DNA of 16,153 bases, from contig JAEDFM010000045.1 of NCBI GenBank assembly GCA_016292805.1, positions 1 through 16,153 of the forward strand, in the 5' to 3' direction. This DNA is from Treponema sp. (GTDB lineage: Bacteria; Spirochaetota; Spirochaetia; Treponematales; Treponemataceae). Numbering within the stretch: position 1 is the stretch's first letter; every line of letters begins with the position of its first letter. Of the stretch, positions 13,586-16,153 are shown piece after piece. Under the pieces are notes generated by a model that ran no database searches, was not told the DNA's origin, and saw only the letters and a program-made list of their open reading frames with translations. The position numbers and the translations under genes were made by a program.

Positions 13586-16152
13586 CAGTATTCTGCCTGT
13601 TCTTTTACAATTTCGTATATTTTTTCGACAGTGGCCATCTGCTCATCACGCTCTGCTTTATTCATATACTTCTGCACAACACGATAAATTCCGCCTTTAA
13701 TCTGTCTCTCTTTAATTAAGTCACCTCTAAAGTGATCCTGCTTTGTATCAAGGACAGCTTTATGCAAGGCTAAAGCATATTCTTCATCTTCGCCAAAATT
13801 ATCGTATAAAGCGCAAAGAGCCAGACTTGTACGGATTGATTCTGGATGAGAATTATTTTGTTCAGGCTTTTCTACCTGAATTACAAGTCCTGCATATTTT
13901 TCCAGCATTTCTTTATATGATGCAACTTCTTCTTTTCTTTCATCAATCAAAGTCTGGAACAGTTCCGACATTTTCTGATAATACTTTGGATTAACAGGAG
14001 TCTTTTCTATAATTTTTCTGCGGATATTATTTTCAATTGTTTCTGCTACGTTTTGTTGCGCAGACTTATGTTTGCTATCGGATCCAGAATTGCCGTTTTT
14101 CAAATCTTCTTCCTGCTTTTTCTGAATATAAGCAAGAAGAGTAAAGTTTTCCATGTCTCCAAGTTTTTCAGAATCAGAAGCAGAAATATAATTGTCAATA
14201 AGATGACGCATTGCACTGTCATATTGCTTAAGATCAATAAAATCACCGCTTGAAAGTCCGATTTCATCTTTTAAATCGACATATTCTTTTACAAGCCTGT
14301 TGTATTTTTCCTGCTGTTCTTTTGAATAACCAACATCATCAAAAGCAGGCTTTAAGTCTGCATAGGCTCTGGCAAGACTTGAAACAAGTTTGTACATTTT
14401 GCTTCTGAGTTTTGCAAAATCACCGTCATTATCAGGATCTACAGTTCCACTTTCACCACAGAAGAAATGTTTAAATGCAAGCTGGTCACGAGGATATTCA
14501 ACATCATCAGTCAATGTTTCAAGTTCCTGCAACAAGAATTCAAAACGTTTCTTACCTTCGTCAAGTTTATTTTTCAAAAGACCAGAAATATCTTCTTCAT
14601 CAAATCCACTTAAAGCATTTCCTGTATATGAATTAACTGCGTCTTTTAAATCTCCAAAGAGCTCCTTGTAATCAACTACATAACCAAACTCTTTATCATC
14701 TCCATCCAGACGGTTTACGCGGCAGATTGCCTGGAACAAACCATGGTCGTGCATTGGCTTATCAATATAAAGGTAAGTGCAAGGAGGAGCATCGAAACCT
14801 GTAAGCAATTTATCTACAACGATTAAAAGCTGCATGTTTGCCGGTTCATCTACAAACATATCTTTTACACGTTTTTCAAAGGCTTCTATCTTTTTATAAA
14901 AATCATCATCTTCAACAGAAACATCCGGATCGTAGCCTAACATTTTTAGATATGCTTTCTGTTTTTTCCAGTTTTCCGAATCTTCTGTTGTGCTTGAAAA
15001 ATCTGTTCTAAGTTCTCCACGATTAGGCTTATATGAAGAAACAATTGCGCAGTTCTTAAAATTCTTTTCCTGAAAAATTTCATAATAACGACAGGCTTCT
15101 GCAATACTTCCTGCAACCAGAAGCGCATTTCCCCTGCCATCGCACAGGCGTTGTTTTGTTTCAAAATCAAAAATTATATCCAAAGCAATTTTTTCAAGAC
15201 GGTCTTTTGAACTGTAAAGCTGCTGCAAGGTTGCCCATTTTTCTTTTAAGGCTGCTGTCGCTTTTGGCATAAGACCTTTTGTTTTTGCTTCAAACCAGGC
15301 ATCAATTTTATCTTTGCTGCTTACTTCCTGAGGAACATTTCTTGCTTCATAACGCAAATCAAGAACAACTCCATCTCGAACTGCCTGATCAAATTTGTAA
15401 GTATGAATGAAACCACCGAATAAAGTAGCAGTTGTCTTTTGCTCTTTATCTACTTTTAAAAGAGGAGTTCCTGTAAAACCTATGAACACAGAATCCGGCA
15501 TGATAGATTTCATGGCAAGATGAAGTTTTCCCGAATTAGTTCGATGACATTCATCAACAAAAACAAATACCTTATCTTTTACACTAAAACCAGCAGGAAT
15601 AGTTTTCTTAAGTTCTTCTACATATTTTTCGTAATCCAGGTCGCTTACTTCACCAGTTCTTCTGCCAAACTTATGAATAAGAGAACACATAAGACGTGAA
15701 TCATAATTATTGAGCAGATTCAAAAGGTCATCGCTGCTTTTTGATCGGGCTATCTGTAAATCAACTCCGGTAAAAATCTTTTCTATCTGGTCATCAAGTT
15801 CTTCGCGGTCGGTGATGATAAGTACTCTGGCTCCTGTTATATTTTCCAAAATCCATTTTGTAAGCCAGACCATTGTAAGAGATTTTCCAGAGCCCTGAGT
15901 ATGCCAGACAATACCGCCTTGATTTCTTGAAAGTCTTTTCTGGCAGCGCTTGATTGCATAGAACTGATTATAACGGCAGACCTTTTTAATACCAGAATCA
16001 TAGATGATAAAGTTATGAATTATGTCTAAAAGCCTTTCTTTCTGGAAAATTCTGTAGCATTGCTTTTCCAGCAGGTTCAGCTGTTTTGAGTAGGCAGTTT
16101 CAATCTCTTTATCTAAATCATCTTTATCCTGCAGCTGGTCTGAAAAATTATC
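13585..16152 (-). CDS. hsdR: Type I restriction enzyme R subunit, partial (HsdR)
   Basis: The 3' 855 codons of the restriction and DNA-translocation subunit of a type I system; the 5' end, with the PD-(D/E)xK nuclease domain, lies beyond the right edge. The frame is open to the edge, so the ATG at 15873 is internal. In the partial protein's numbering, the segment ERLLDIIHNFIIYDSG precedes Walker A HTQGSGKS (84-91). Motif II is the DECH box (200-203), motif III is FTGTPL (about 226-231), and motif VI is QAICRVNRLDGDD in the second RecA domain. A long helical C-terminal region, rich in Lys and Glu, binds the HsdM/HsdS complex in known enzymes. No frameshift is visible. The hsdM and hsdS genes are not in the window and should lie to the right, upstream. 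Its stop is coupled to the peptidase gene. Confidence 0.96.
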   Translation of the reverse strand, partial: DNFSDQLQDKDDLDKEIETAYSKQLNLLEKQCYRIFQKERLLDIIHNFIIYDSGIKKVCRYNQFYAIKRCQKRLSRNQGGIVWHTQGSGKSLTMVWLTKWILENITGARVLIITDREELDDQIEKIFTGVDLQIARSKSSDDLLNLLNNYDSRLMCSLIHKFGRRTGEVSDLDYEKYVEELKKTIPAGFSVKDKVFVFVDECHRTNSGKLHLAMKSIMPDSVFIGFTGTPLLKVDKEQKTTATLFGGFIHTYKFDQAVRDGVVLDLRYEARNVPQEVSSKDKIDAWFEAKTKGLMPKATAALKEKWATLQQLYSSKDRLEKIALDIIFDFETKQRLCDGRGNALLVAGSIAEACRYYEIFQEKNFKNCAIVSSYKPNRGELRTDFSSTTEDSENWKKQKAYLKMLGYDPDVSVEDDDFYKKIEAFEKRVKDMFVDEPANMQLLIVVDKLLTGFDAPPCTYLYIDKPMHDHGLFQAICRVNRLDGDDKEFGYVVDYKELFGDLKDAVNSYTGNALSGFDEEDISGLLKNKLDEGKKRFEFLLQELETLTDDVEYPRDQLAFKHFFCGESGTVDPDNDGDFAKLRSKMYKLVSSLARAYADLKPAFDDVGYSKEQQEKYNRLVKEYVDLKDEIGLSSGDFIDLKQYDSAMRHLIDNYISASDSEKLGDMENFTLLAYIQKKQEEDLKNGNSGSDSKHKSAQQNVAETIENNIRRKIIEKTPVNPKYYQKMSELFQTLIDERKEEVASYKEMLEKYAGLVIQVEKPEQNNSHPESIRTSLALCALYDNFGEDEEYALALHKAVLDTKQDHFRGDLIKERQIKGGIYRVVQKYMNKAERDEQMATVEKIYEIVKEQAEY

Positions 16153-16153
16153 T

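Overview
The window is AT-rich, densely packed bacterial DNA. I read it as a gut- or rumen-type Treponema-like spirochaete. The transporter arrangement suits carbohydrate-feeding anaerobes, Shine-Dalgarno sites are good, and the one lipoprotein has Phe-Thr-Gly-Cys at its lipobox, a loose form tolerated by spirochaetes. A Clostridia-type host is not excluded, so this is a moderate-confidence inference from sequence style.

Region 1 (1-1169): a perfect hairpin that probably ends a gene left of the window, a short leader without a clear signal, and an EamA/DMT-type membrane transporter on the plus strand.

Region 2 (1171-11633): a carbohydrate uptake and degradation locus. On the minus strand, in transcription order, are two ABC permeases (LplB/YteP-like and LplC/YtcP-like), a lipoprotein solute-binding protein, a terminator, then a YesM-like sensor kinase and a YesN-like AraC response regulator. 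No ABC ATPase is present. Divergently transcribed is a cytoplasmic protein of about 1115 residues that resembles the GH94/GH149/GH161 phosphorylase-like (six-hairpin) enzymes without clearly belonging to one. The simplest model is that an extracellular oligosaccharide is sensed by the kinase, bound by the lipoprotein, imported, and cleaved in the cytoplasm by the large enzyme. The substrate cannot be read from sequence.

Region 3 (11634-12364): a decayed AbiE-type toxin-antitoxin remnant. Its antitoxin start is shifted by one base in an A8 run. An internal deletion appears to join the antitoxin N-terminal half to the toxin N-terminal part, and the frame stops just after the first toxin motif. 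A tRNA-Ala(GGC) gene follows at once.

Region 4 (12367-16153): a macro-domain (ADP-ribose hydrolase-type) gene starts only 2 nt after the tRNA and has no visible Shine-Dalgarno site. Converging on it from the right are a YgjP/DUF45 zinc metallopeptidase gene and the 3' part of a type I restriction subunit gene (hsdR), which runs off the right edge and is coupled to the peptidase gene by a TGATG stop/start overlap. The AbiE remnant, tRNA, macro domain, peptidase and HsdR together look like one edge of a defence island next to a tRNA. No CRISPR array, insertion sequence, rRNA or integrase is visible.
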